64,000 nucleotides of DNA from MPNP01 sp965215545 (GTDB lineage: Bacteria; Pseudomonadota; Alphaproteobacteria; Rhodobacterales; Rhodobacteraceae), in contig OZ244066.1 in assembly GCA_965215545.1 (NCBI GenBank), positions 2,542,001 through 2,606,000 on the forward strand, in the 5' to 3' direction. The translations under genes and the position numbers were made by a program. Positions 1 to 8,239 of the stretch are shown here, piece after piece (the stretch's first letter is position 1; the number at the start of each line of letters is the position of its first letter). The notes beneath the pieces were generated by a model. The model had not been told where the DNA came from and searched no databases. It saw only the letters and a program-made list of their open reading frames with translations.

Positions 1-240
1 CTGGAGGAGGCACTCCGGATTGCCAAACCCGATCAAGTGGAGGCCATCATGGGATCATTCTACGAGGAAGTGCTGACCGAGGGAAAGGCCGAGGCCCTTC
101 TCGACATTGCACGCGTCAAGTATGGCACGGTGCCCCGGGAGATTGCCGCCACGGTGCACCAGGCCTCACCGGAAAAGGTCGATCGGTGGCTTGAGGCGCT
201 GGTCAGTGCCAAGGAGATCGATGATATTTTCAAGTCTTGA
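1..240 (+). CDS. C-terminal part of an Rpn/DUF4351-like protein (5' end outside window)
   Basis: The reading frame is open from the first base and stops at 238-240, so this is the last 79 codons of a longer gene. The visible segment is helical and charged, with an EGKAEALL stretch followed by a predicted helical tail ending KEIDDIFKS. That pattern resembles the C-terminal region of Rpn-family recombination-promoting nucleases and DUF4351 proteins, where a Lys/Glu/Gly-rich linker precedes a helical bundle. The nuclease domain, if present, lies upstream of the window. The family assignment is inferred from the tail only. Its neighbours downstream are mobile-element remnants, which fits the transposon-associated distribution of Rpn proteins. 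Confidence 0.5.
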   Translation: MEEALRIAKPDQVEAIMGSFYEEVLTEGKAEALLDIARVKYGTVPREIAATVHQASPEKVDRWLEALVSAKEIDDIFKS

Positions 241-539
241 CGGCTCACCGGTCCATCTGTGAGCCGCGCTCGTCCTGTGGCCACCACAGGACGAGACAAG
301 GACCAGGCAGGCTGTCTGTGACTGCAAGCATCGCAGAAGAAATCCTCCCGGATCCGGTCGCACGGGATCAGAACCGGTGGGTCAGGCTGGCCTGGAAGCC
401 CGCACCCCCACTCTGCCTGTCATAGCCCAGGGCCAGAAGGGTGCCGCCCCATGGCGCTTCGATACCAGCTGCGTGGCACATCAAGACGGGCTCCGGCAAA
501 CAGCAACCCGGTCGGCCGCGGTGTGGTCCAGTCGGCTCG

Positions 540-930
540 CGGGGCCAAAGTGGTCGCCGTACCCGCAATGGTGATCACCGGTGCTGCCGCGCCGGTAGTC
601 ATGATCCCATCCGCCCTTACCCTGGCATGGGCCACATCGGCGCCCATAGTCACGGCAGCTGCCGCCGGCAGGGCCAGCCGGTAGGCAGCCCCGAGATTGG
701 CCGTCAGATCTGTCCCGGACAGACCGGCAGCACGCTGCCCCGTGCCCCGGAAAGCCAGATCACTGGCGAAGGTGATGGCGCTGGCCCGGAGGCCCACGGT
801 CACTGGGGCGAGATCCCAGTGATGGCTGACACCGACGGTGGTGCAGGTGATGGTGCTGCCGGTGTCAGTGGCGGGATCGAGGGCGCATGACTCGGCCTGG
901 GCCTTACCGGGCCATGCGAGAATGAGCCTC
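540..930 (-). pseudogene. possible autotransporter fragment (passenger start fused to part of a β-barrel)
   Basis: On the minus strand a short stretch near 898-845 reads ESCALDPATDTGSTITC, like the cysteine-bounded start of autotransporter passenger domains. It runs directly into segments (about 830-620) with alternating hydrophobic/polar strands, including SDLAFRGTGQ, similar to outer-membrane autotransporter barrels. The long repetitive passenger that should separate these parts is absent and no convincing start or end is visible. The simplest reading is an internally deleted remnant. The rest of 241-1188 shows no recognisable gene on either strand. This is a weak call based on pattern only. 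Confidence 0.3.
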
Positions 931-1159
931 CCAACTTGAATGACAGAATTTGGGATTGCATGACGAAATCCTTCTTTGGATGTGCCCGTGGGCCTCGGCT
1001 CAAAATGAAAGAACGTTCCAGCCAGTGCACCTCGGGCTGGAACCGGGTATACATTATTGCAGGAGGATGCGGCCTGCAACAAGATTGCTCAGTGAGGGGA
1101 GTGATTCTCCTATGGCTGACTTTTACCGACATTTTCCGACGCGCCCCGGCTCCTGACCC

Positions 1160-1173
1160 GATTCGGCCGAATC
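1160..1173. repeat. 14-bp perfect palindrome beside the IS630 insertion
   Basis: GATTCGGCCGAATC is a perfect inverted repeat about 15 bases from the left end of the IS630 element. It is flanked by a CCTGA/TCAGG pair that partly extends the symmetry. It could be an operator or hairpin in the sequence that received the element; no function can be assigned. Confidence 0.4.
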
Positions 1174-1188
1174 AGGCAACGCGAGCTA

Positions 1189-1213
1189 GTATACCATCGT
1201 CATTGAATTGATG
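1189..1213 (+). repeat. left terminal inverted repeat of the IS630 element
   Basis: These 25 bases match the reverse complement of 2481-2505 at 22 positions (mismatches at repeat positions 5, 8 and 16). The outer edge abuts the TA of a CTAG site. The stop codon of the second transposase frame (1200-1202) lies inside the repeat. Confidence 0.85.
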
Positions 1214-1896
1214 GATACAGCGACGTCAGCTTGATCCGGGCATCCTCGGTCCGGAACCGCCAGCACACCGGTGTCCTGTCGGCATTGCGCCGGGCCTGCC
1301 AGGCCGCCACCTCCCGCACCAGCGTCGCCCGGTCGGGGATCCGACGATTGAGGCACTGGCGGGACAGGACATTGATCTCGATCTCCGCCATGTTCAGCCA
1401 GCTGCCGTGTTTCGGTGTGTGATGGATCTCGAAGCGCTCGGCCAGGCGGCGGGCCTCGGCCGGCGGGAAGGTGTCGTAGAGTGTCGACAGGGTGTGGGTG
1501 TTGAGGTTGTCCATCACCAGCACGATCGTCTTGTCGGGGAAATGGGTGTCGGCGAGGTCCCTGAGGACATGGGCAAAGTCCTGCCGGGTCCTGCGGTCCG
1601 TGACCTTGACATGCCGCCAGCCCGCCAGGGGTGCGGTCAGCATGAAGAGGTTGGCCGTGCCGTTGCGCTCGTATTCGAAGTCGTAGGCGGCGGGCTGGCC
1701 CGGGGCGGTGGGCAGGGGCGTGCGGGTCTCCCTGGTCTGCTGGCGGGAGGTCTCATCGAGGCAGACCAGCACTTCATCGCTGGCGAAGTCCCGACTGTAG
1801 GTTTCCAGCACATCCTCCATGGCACAGACGAAGTCGGCACTCGACTTGGGGGGAATGCACCAGCATTGGCTCAGCCAGGGCTTGAGACTGTTTTTT
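1200..1896 (-). CDS. IS630 transposase, second frame (DDE catalytic domain)
   Basis: This frame carries the RNase H-like DDE domain: first Asp in LVCLDETSRQ, second in LVMDNLNTH, and the Glu in NMAEIEINVL, the classic IS630/Tc1 triad. The HTPKHGSWLNMAEIE block is a strong family signature. It has no start of its own near the join. It is expected to be made as a fusion with the upstream frame by -1 slippage at a run of seven A on the sense strand (T run at 1891-1897), giving ...LKKNSLKPWL..., which restores the conserved IS630 sequence. The fused protein would be about 370 residues, a normal length. No other disruption is visible. Confidence 0.85.
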
Positions 1897-2311
1897 TGAG
1901 CGTCTTGTGGACGGTGGAGCGGGAGATGGTGTCCACGACCTTGAGGGCCACCAGCCGGTCGGCCAGCAGCTGCAGCGTCCACTGGGCCTGGCCTGCGGGT
2001 GGCTGTGAACAAGCGAGCATGGTCAGCGTTGCCTCGCCCGCCCCATCCAGGCGACGCGCCTTGCGGTTGACCTGCACCTTGCGTTCAAGAGCGGCGTCGA
2101 CGCCGTCCAGCACACACTGCTTGCGCACCCGTTCTACCGTTGCCGTCCCGACACCGAGGACATCGGCAATGTCGGCATCCCTGCGACGCCCTCCCGTGCG
2201 GTCGGTGTCGGCCAGGAGGAGGATATGGGCCCGCTTGCGGCGTTCCTTTGACCCCTTGCCGCTGTCGATGATCGCCTGGAGTTGGGTGCGCTCGTCGGTT
2301 GCCAGTGTCAC
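1871..2311 (-). CDS. IS630 transposase, first frame (DNA-binding domain)
   Basis: The first frame (146 codons) encodes the N-terminal helix-turn-helix region typical of IS630 transposases: RRKRAHILLLADTD, then DADIADVLGVGTATVERVRK, followed by the winged-helix linker ending TVHKTLKK. It terminates shortly after the heptameric A run. The ribosome is expected to shift to the -1 frame there to reach the DDE domain. Made alone, it would be a DNA-binding protein that could occupy the element ends, an arrangement known for several IS families. The start is the ATG closest to the right terminal repeat. Confidence 0.8.
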   Translation of the reverse strand: MTLATDERTQLQAIIDSGKGSKERRKRAHILLLADTDRTGGRRRDADIADVLGVGTATVERVRKQCVLDGVDAALERKVQVNRKARRLDGAGEATLTMLACSQPPAGQAQWTLQLLADRLVALKVVDTISRSTVHKTLKKTVSSPG

Positions 2312-2480
2312 CCTGTAGATCTTGCGGCCTGCTGTGACGGGTGGCGCCGCTTGGGTCGTCGTGTTGTCTGTCTGCCCCGATGGGCCGCCCCGCGGCGGCC
2401 CATCGGGGCGACGTGTGCTTGATTGGGGCCGCGATTAGACGAGATCGTCACGGATTGGAAGCGTGCGGGCCATCAAATGG

Positions 2481-2505
2481 CATCAATTCGATGACGACGG
2501 GATAC
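2481..2505 (-). repeat. right terminal inverted repeat of the IS630 element
   Basis: This is the partner of the left repeat at 1189-1213 (22 of 25 identical in inverted orientation). It ends at a CTAG motif whose TA (2506-2507) is the presumed target duplication. Confidence 0.85.
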
Positions 2506-2550
2506 TAGGCGGCGTTCGTTGTCGTTGGCTGACCGGACAGCCCAGGCCTT

Positions 2551-3400
2551 TCAATGTAACACTGTTGACTCGGTGTTTGCGTATTCGCGCATGGCCCCGT
2601 GATGTTCGACGAAGAGTGACAGGATCAGGGATCCTTCCCAGAGTTTCCTGGTTCCCGGAGTGGGTTGCCCTGTCGAGGGGATGAAGCCGGCGAGGCGTGC
2701 GGTGTTGACCGCGAACGCCGCGACCGTCTGGTCCGGGCCGCGCTGCCTGCGGTGGCTGGGCTTCGCCATGTGCACGGCGAGGACATGGATCGCGTCGGGG
2801 TGGACGACCGTCGGCGCCGGCGTGTCCGGCGCGCTCCGGGCGAGGCACTCGATCGACCTGACGGTGCCGGCGGTGATGGCGCCGAAGGCCAGGCACCTTC
2901 GCAGGTCGGCGCCGGCGTTGAGCCTGCGGTCCTTGATCCGCGTTCCGACCTTGAGGGCCGCGAACCATTCCTCGATCAGCCATCGCTTCTCGTACCATGT
3001 GACGACGCGGAGCACGTTCGCCGCGTCGGGCCCGCCCCCGGTGGTCAGCAGCAGCCAGTCGAGCGGCGCCCACCCGGCGGGTCGGGTTCCAGCACGTGCA
3101 CGGCGAGCATGCGCAGGGGCGCCGTACCCTTCGGCAGGCCGACCGGCGGGACCGGGTCGGCGGGACGCTCCCCATCGGTGTTCCGGGGGACCGCTGGCCG
3201 GCGACGGTGCCGAACAGCGTCGTGACCTGCCCGCAGGAGGCCGGCGTGCGGCGATCGTGCCGGCCCGCCGGCGCGATGGACGGGGGCGCGTCATCCCGGG
3301 CCGCGCCTGTCCGCCATTGTCGCCGATGGATGGGGATCAGGCCGGCCATCCGGCCCACACCATCACGGCGGGCGAGCTCGGCCCATGGTTGGGATCGCAT
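2551..3400 (-). pseudogene. decayed IS4-family (Tn5-like) transposase
   Basis: The 3' half is open and carries the IS4 YREK signature: YEKRWLIEEWFAALK, in which Y, R, E and K have canonical spacing. WLLLTT precedes it, as in Tn5-type transposases. Upstream the homology jumps between frames: LRMLAVHVLEPDP is read in a different frame from the YREK part, with the break near 3070. The N-terminal third and the first catalytic Asp are not recognisable. No terminal repeats were found. The residue of a Tn5-like element is therefore non-functional. The convergence of two IS types within 2 kb marks this as an insertion hot spot. Confidence 0.7.
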
Positions 3401-4251
3401 GGGGGATCCGCCCTGAACAGGGTTTTGCGAGCACGGACGCGCGCCGTCGCCTGCCGCCTTGCGGGTCCCGATGCCAGGGCGTCATGATCGGGGGCGGCCT
3501 CGCGCGTGATCGCCCCCGGGGTGACGACCCCTGGTGTCCTGGCAAGGGGTGGTGGGGCGTGGCGATGTGTCAGCGGCGTGCGCCGGTCCTGTCCTCCACA
3601 GGCGGCGGGGTTCTGATGGGGAGACCTCGACCCGAGTCCCGGTCACAACCCCAGGGATTTCGCCGGGCCGATCGGGTGGATGGACCCCCCGGACGGTGGC
3701 ATGGATCGGTGCGGCTGCGCAACATGCGGGACATGGGGCGGATGTTGCGCCGACACGCTGATCGGGGGTGAAGGCGATTTGGGCAGAGCACCGATGCTCA
3801 GGGACTGGCAGATTCCCGAGTCCGCCATAGGGGGATCATACCCCTCAGTGAGGGTGTGGCCTTCACGCGAAGGAGTCTGCGATGAAGACGCCGGCGGCTT
3901 GGGACGCTCCCCTTCATGGCATTCGTACACCTTGCGGTTCGGTGAGGCGTGGGCAGCACCAATGCGCTGTCCCGTGAGACCTCGACAGGGTCCGGTGGTC
4001 TTTGCCAATGCCTGCATTTGCTGCTTCCGTTCCCGATGGGCCGGGTCCTGCACTTGCACTTGATGCCAATCGCGGCGGCGAGTGGCCGCCTGTCTTTGTG
4101 GCGTTCAGGCCGATGTGTATGAATTCCTGGTGACAGGCCGTCGTCTGGCCGGTTGGCGAGCCATCCGGTTCACTCAGTGCCGGCAGGCCCCGTTGCAACT
4201 GTCGATCCTCTGGCTGGAACGGGAGCGCAAAAGAGATGTGCAGAAACTGGA
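3401..4251. other. 851-bp stretch with no recognisable gene
   Basis: Neither strand has a frame with family-like sequence. A Shine-Dalgarno-like AAGGAG precedes an ATG near 3881 on the plus strand, but that frame closes after about 30 codons with nothing recognisable. It is probably debris between the IS4 remnant and the regulator gene. Confidence 0.5.
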
Positions 4252-5316
4252 TCAGGTATCCTGCACCTTCTTTTGGCTATTTTCGGGGCGGGGGCCGGTT
4301 GAGTGGCCGATGACCAGTTCGGACTCCAGCAGGACATGCCGGGTTGGTGTGTCCGGCTCATTGATGGCATCAAGCAGCAGGCCTGCCGCGATCCGGCCCG
4401 CTTCCCGGACCGAGGACCGGGTGGCGGTGAAGATAGGGATGTCATCGGGATTGGCAAGGTAGGAGATCATGTCATCGTGGGAGACGACCGAGACGTCGTG
4501 CTTCATCTTGAGGCCGCAGTCCTCGATGGCCCGGCGCACGCCCATGGCCGCGATGTTCGATGAGACGAGAACGGCGGTTGGCGGTGTGGTGCCTTGCAGC
4601 ATGGCTCGTGTTTCCGAATAGCCGAAGAACTCGGTCATCTCCGCACTGCGCATGAGAGAGGGGTCCGGCGTGAGGCCCCGGTCCGCCAAGGCCTCAATAT
4701 AGCCGTTCCGGCGCCGCAGGGCAAAATCCATGTGCTCCAGACCGTTCAGGAGGGCGATGCGCCGGTGACCCAAATCCAGCAAGAGGTCGGTGGCACGCCG
4801 GAAGGATCGCTTGTTGTTGACATCCACCCAGTTGTAGGGCGATTCGATGCCGGTTGAACGCCCGTGGACAACGAAGGGAATTCCCAGAGCCGTGAGCAGT
4901 GGGATACGGCTGTCATTGAGGCGGGGCCATTGGACGATCATGCCATCGAGCCGGGAACTGGCCACCAGTTGCCGGTAGGTCTGCTCGTCGTCATCATCCT
5001 GAATGCGGGTCAGCAGCATGTCATAGCCCCGCTTGGCATAACTGTTGGAGGCGCCGGCCACGAAGTCACCGAAGATTGGATTGACCAGCTCCTGTTCGGT
5101 GCGCATGGGGATGACATGGCCGATGGCCATGGCCCGGCCAAGGGCCAGACCCCGGGCCCGGGTGTTGGGGGCATAGTTCAACTGGCGGGCTGCTGCCAGG
5201 ACCCGCTGGCGCGTGGCTTCACGGACTTCGGGATAGCCATTCAGGGCCCGGCTGACCGTTGTCTGGGACAGGCCGAGATTCTCGGCAAGTCGTTTCAGGT
5301 TGATGGAATGGTTCAA
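4252..5316 (-). CDS. aglR: LacI-family transcriptional regulator of the α-glucoside operon
   Basis: This 354-residue protein is a LacI/GalR repressor. Residues 5-55 form the DNA-binding domain, with LGLSQTTVSRALNGYPEV as the helix-turn-helix followed by a hinge helix (NYAPNTRARGLALG). The rest is a periplasmic-binding-protein-like sugar sensor. Its position, divergent from an aglEFGAK-type operon, matches AglR in Sinorhizobium, so it probably represses the operon and releases DNA on binding an α-glucoside. The best start is a TTG at 5316; no ATG lies between it and the conserved NLKRLAENLG. A near-palindromic LacI-type site overlaps the start codon, suggesting autoregulation. The ligand is inferred from context. 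Confidence 0.85.
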   Translation of the reverse strand: MNHSINLKRLAENLGLSQTTVSRALNGYPEVREATRQRVLAAARQLNYAPNTRARGLALGRAMAIGHVIPMRTEQELVNPIFGDFVAGASNSYAKRGYDMLLTRIQDDDDEQTYRQLVASSRLDGMIVQWPRLNDSRIPLLTALGIPFVVHGRSTGIESPYNWVDVNNKRSFRRATDLLLDLGHRRIALLNGLEHMDFALRRRNGYIEALADRGLTPDPSLMRSAEMTEFFGYSETRAMLQGTTPPTAVLVSSNIAAMGVRRAIEDCGLKMKHDVSVVSHDDMISYLANPDDIPIFTATRSSVREAGRIAAGLLLDAINEPDTPTRHVLLESELVIGHSTGPRPENSQKKVQDT

Positions 5317-5325
5317 AACGATTTG
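5314..5325. promoter_or_regulatory. candidate LacI-family operator 1
   Basis: CAAAACGATTTG is a near palindrome around a central CG, the usual geometry of LacI/GalR operators. It overlaps the TTG start of the regulator gene and is nearly identical to a second copy at 5467-5478. Confidence 0.5.
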
Positions 5326-5466
5326 ACTTCGAAAGAGAGCGACTGTCGATGCAGAGTCTAGCGGCCAGCCCGAATTTATACAATGAGAACAGGAGCTTCG
5401 TGATCAAGAACCTTCTATCGGTTGATTTGCACTTGACGATTCCACTGCTGACCTGTTAAAAAAACC

Positions 5467-5478
5467 CAAAGCGATTTG
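5467..5478. promoter_or_regulatory. candidate LacI-family operator 2
   Basis: CAAAGCGATTTG differs from the first site at one base. It lies about 100 bp upstream of the aglE start codon, where a repressor could block the operon promoter. Two matching sites in a single divergent intergenic region support a role in control of both transcripts. Confidence 0.5.
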
Positions 5479-5575
5479 AATTGCCATGCGCCGCGACGGA
5501 GCATGCGCTTGAATTGCCGGGCCCGGGTTCGATTGAGCGTGGGGCAGACCCGATGCGTTGGTGCAGGAGAAAAAC

Positions 5576-6934
5576 ATGACATTGACAACAGGATATTTTA
5601 TGGGATTTGCCACAGCATGCCTGCTGGCAGCTGCGGCTTCCGCGCAGGATTTGAAGTTTCCCATCGGGGAAGGGAATTTTTCCTGGGGCAGTTATGAAGA
5701 GTTTGCCGGAGCCCATGACTTCTCCGGCGAGCAGTTGACGGTCTTTGGCCCCTGGCTTGGCCCCGACCGGGCGAATGTCGAGACGGTTCTGGCCTATTAT
5801 GCCGCAGCGACCGGGACCGACGTACGCTATGTCGGTTCGGACAGTTTCGAGCAACAGATTGTGGTTGATGCCGAAGCCGGTTCGGCCCCGAATGTGGCCG
5901 TGTTCCCCCAGCCGGGTCTGGCATCTGACATGGCAAGGCGCGGGTTTCTTGTGCCCCTGGATGCAGCAACGGGCGACTGGATCCGTGACAACTACGCCGC
6001 GGGCCAGTCCTGGGTCGATCTCGGCACGTACACGGATCCCGATGGTAACGACCAGTTGTACGGGTTCTTCTACAAGGTCGATGTGAAGTCACTGGTCTGG
6101 TATGTGCCGGAGAACTTCGAGGATGCCGGGTATGAAATCCCGACCACAATGGAAGAGCTGAAAGCCTTGACCGACCAGATCGTCGCCGATGGTGAGACGC
6201 CTTGGTGCATCGGCTTGGGGTCCGGCGGCGCGACCGGCTGGCCGGCCACCGACTGGGTTGAGGACATGATGCTGCGGATCAATCCGCCGGATGTCTACGA
6301 TCAGTGGGTTGCCAACGAGATTCCCTTCGATGATGACAGGGTCGTGGCAGCGATCGAGGAGTTTGGCTATTTTGCCCGCAACGATGACTATGTTGCTGGT
6401 GGCGCCAACACCGTTGCCGCCACGGATTTCCGCGATTCCCCCAAGGGCATGTTCTCATCGCCGCCCCAGTGCTACATGCACCGGCAGGCCTCGTTCATCC
6501 CCGCCTTCTTCCCGGAGGGTACGGAAGTGGGTCTCGACGCTGACTTCTTCTACTTCCCGTCCTATGCGGACATGGATCTCGGCAGCCCGGTGCTTGGAGC
6601 CGGCACGGTCTGGGCCATCACCAGTGACAGCCCCTCTGCCCAGGGATTGATCCGTTTCATGCAGACCCCGATTGCCCACGAGATCTGGATGGCACAGGGG
6701 GGTTTCCTGACCCCACATCTCGATGTGAACACTGCGGTCTTCACTGATCCGACGCTGCAAAAGATGAATGATATTCTTCTTTCGGCCACAACGTTCCGGT
6801 TTGACGGGTCCGACCTGATGCCGGGCGGTGTCGGTGCCGGCTCCTTCTGGACTGCAATGGTCGACTATGCCGGCGGCAAGGCCGCCACGGATATCGCCAG
6901 CGAAATCCAGGCCTCCTGGGATGCCCTGAAATAA
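5576..6934 (+). CDS. aglE: α-glucoside ABC transporter, periplasmic binding protein
   Basis: This 452-residue extracellular solute-binding protein (MalE-like, family 1) delivers α-glucosides such as sucrose, maltose or trehalose to the membrane permeases. A signal peptide is clear: hydrophobic GFATACLLAAAASA with cleavage near AQD. ATG 5576 is chosen because AGGAG sits 7 bases upstream; an in-frame TTG at 5558 lacks a good ribosome site. The body is rich in aromatic and acidic residues, as expected for a sugar binder. It is the first gene of the operon, and a strong hairpin separates it from the permeases, which usually raises binding-protein output. Exact sugar specificity is inferred from operon type. 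Confidence 0.88.
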   Translation: MTLTTGYFMGFATACLLAAAASAQDLKFPIGEGNFSWGSYEEFAGAHDFSGEQLTVFGPWLGPDRANVETVLAYYAAATGTDVRYVGSDSFEQQIVVDAEAGSAPNVAVFPQPGLASDMARRGFLVPLDAATGDWIRDNYAAGQSWVDLGTYTDPDGNDQLYGFFYKVDVKSLVWYVPENFEDAGYEIPTTMEELKALTDQIVADGETPWCIGLGSGGATGWPATDWVEDMMLRINPPDVYDQWVANEIPFDDDRVVAAIEEFGYFARNDDYVAGGANTVAATDFRDSPKGMFSSPPQCYMHRQASFIPAFFPEGTEVGLDADFFYFPSYADMDLGSPVLGAGTVWAITSDSPSAQGLIRFMQTPIAHEIWMAQGGFLTPHLDVNTAVFTDPTLQKMNDILLSATTFRFDGSDLMPGGVGAGSFWTAMVDYAGGKAATDIASEIQASWDALK

Positions 6935-6946
6935 TCATTCCTGACT

Positions 6947-6971
6947 GCCGCCGGCCGGATGGGCCGGCGGC
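6947..6971 (+). promoter_or_regulatory. intra-operon hairpin between aglE and aglF
   Basis: A perfect 10-bp GC stem (GCCGCCGGCC with GGCCGGCGGC) and 5-base loop begins 12 bases after the aglE stop. There is no T tract, so complete termination is unlikely. In many sugar ABC operons such a stem protects the binding-protein mRNA or attenuates downstream expression; that role is inferred here. Confidence 0.6.
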
Positions 6972-7006
6972 ATGTCCCCAGACATCCACTGCGGGAGACG
7001 AGGCAT

Positions 7007-8239
7007 ATGAATCCGGCACTCCAGGGTCTGATCACCATCATCGTGGGCGTTGGCGGTTGCCTCGGTTACTTCTATCTGTCCAATCAACTGCTCGACAAGG
7101 TCATCTTTCCACCCGGGAAACAGGATGCGGGTCGCAACATCAACCGGGCCAATGCTGTCCGTCCGTGGCTTTTCCTCCTGCCGGCCATCCTGGCTCTGGG
7201 CCTGTATCTGGCCTACCCGGTGTTCTCGACGCTCTGGCTGAGTCTGACGGACCGTTCGCAGGACGGGGCCTTTGTTGGCCTGGCCAACTACAACCAGATG
7301 TTCAGCGAGCCGAAATTCTGGGAAGCCATGCGCAACAATATGCTGTGGTTGATTGTCGTGCCTGCAGCCTCAACGGCATTCGGGTTGCTCGCTGCCCAAC
7401 TGACCGATCGGATTGCGTGGGGGAATATTGCCAAGTCCCTGATCTTCATGCCGATGGCCATCTCCTTCGTCGGGGCGTCGGTCATCTTCAAACTCATCTA
7501 TGACTCCCGTCCGATCGATCAGGCACAGATCGGTATCATGAATGCCGTCTGGCTCCAGTTCGAGGGCGGTGCAGGGTCATTCATGATGCTCAAACTGTTG
7601 CCCGGAATCACCGTGCTCGGCTTTGCGGCCATTGTGTCCTATATCGGGTGGCTGACCTTGCGCCCGCTGTTGTCCAACGAGGCGACAGGAGGCGGACTCA
7701 TGATCATCGCACGGCTTGTCGGTGTTGTTGTGGCCGCGTTCTTCATCGTGCGGTCCCTGCTGCTCCTGGCTGGTATCCTGAGTGCCAGCCCGCCCTATGG
7801 TGAGCCTCAGCAATGGCTCACGCTGCCGTTCTGGAACAATTTCTTTCTCATGGTGGTCCTGATCTGGATCCAGACGGGTTTTGCCATGGTCATCCTGTCG
7901 GCGGCCCTGCGCGGCATTCCCGAGGAGACTGTGGAGGCAGCCATCGTTGATGGCGCCAATCCCCTCCAGGTGTTTTTTGGGATCAAGGTGCCGCAGATCA
8001 CCGGGACCATCGTTGTGGTCTGGACGACGATCACGCTCGTTGTTCTGAAGATTTTCGACATCGTCTTTGCCATGACCAATGGCCAGTGGGAGACTCAGGT
8101 TCTTGCCAACTACATGTTCGACAAGCTGTTTCGTGCCAATGACTGGGGGGTTGGCTCGGCCAGCGCCATCATCATCATGATCCTGGTCTCACCGATCTTG
8201 ATCTGGAATGTCTACAATGCCCGGAAGGAAATGCAATGA
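7007..8239 (+). CDS. aglF: α-glucoside ABC transporter permease (MalF-like)
   Basis: A 410-residue inner-membrane permease with an N-terminal membrane segment (LQGLITIIVGVGGCLGYF), a polar linker, then the MalF-type core. The coupling EAA motif, EAAIVDGANPLQVFFGIKVP, sits near residue 315 and contacts the ATPase. ATG 7007 is preferred over upstream starts because GGAGACGAGG lies just before it and the membrane segment follows immediately. It pairs with AglG to form the translocation channel. The stop overlaps the aglG start by four bases, indicating coupling. Confidence 0.87.
   Translation: MNPALQGLITIIVGVGGCLGYFYLSNQLLDKVIFPPGKQDAGRNINRANAVRPWLFLLPAILALGLYLAYPVFSTLWLSLTDRSQDGAFVGLANYNQMFSEPKFWEAMRNNMLWLIVVPAASTAFGLLAAQLTDRIAWGNIAKSLIFMPMAISFVGASVIFKLIYDSRPIDQAQIGIMNAVWLQFEGGAGSFMMLKLLPGITVLGFAAIVSYIGWLTLRPLLSNEATGGGLMIIARLVGVVVAAFFIVRSLLLLAGILSASPPYGEPQQWLTLPFWNNFFLMVVLIWIQTGFAMVILSAALRGIPEETVEAAIVDGANPLQVFFGIKVPQITGTIVVVWTTITLVVLKIFDIVFAMTNGQWETQVLANYMFDKLFRANDWGVGSASAIIIMILVSPILIWNVYNARKEMQ

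Larger units (their letters stand above)
1189..2505 (-). mobile_element. complete IS630-family insertion sequence
   Basis: The element is bounded by 25-bp imperfect terminal inverted repeats (22 of 25 positions match). It lies between two CTAG motifs (1186-1189 and 2505-2508), consistent with the IS630 habit of inserting at TA, often within CTAG, and duplicating the TA. The interior encodes one transposase on the minus strand in two overlapping frames. The element is about 1317 bp, normal for the family. Intact ends plus a full set of DDE residues suggest a recent and possibly still active copy. Confidence 0.85.

Noticed and set aside
3881..3980. Short plus-strand frame with a good AAGGAG ribosome site
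   Set aside because: It closes after about 30 codons without recognisable sequence or conserved neighbour.
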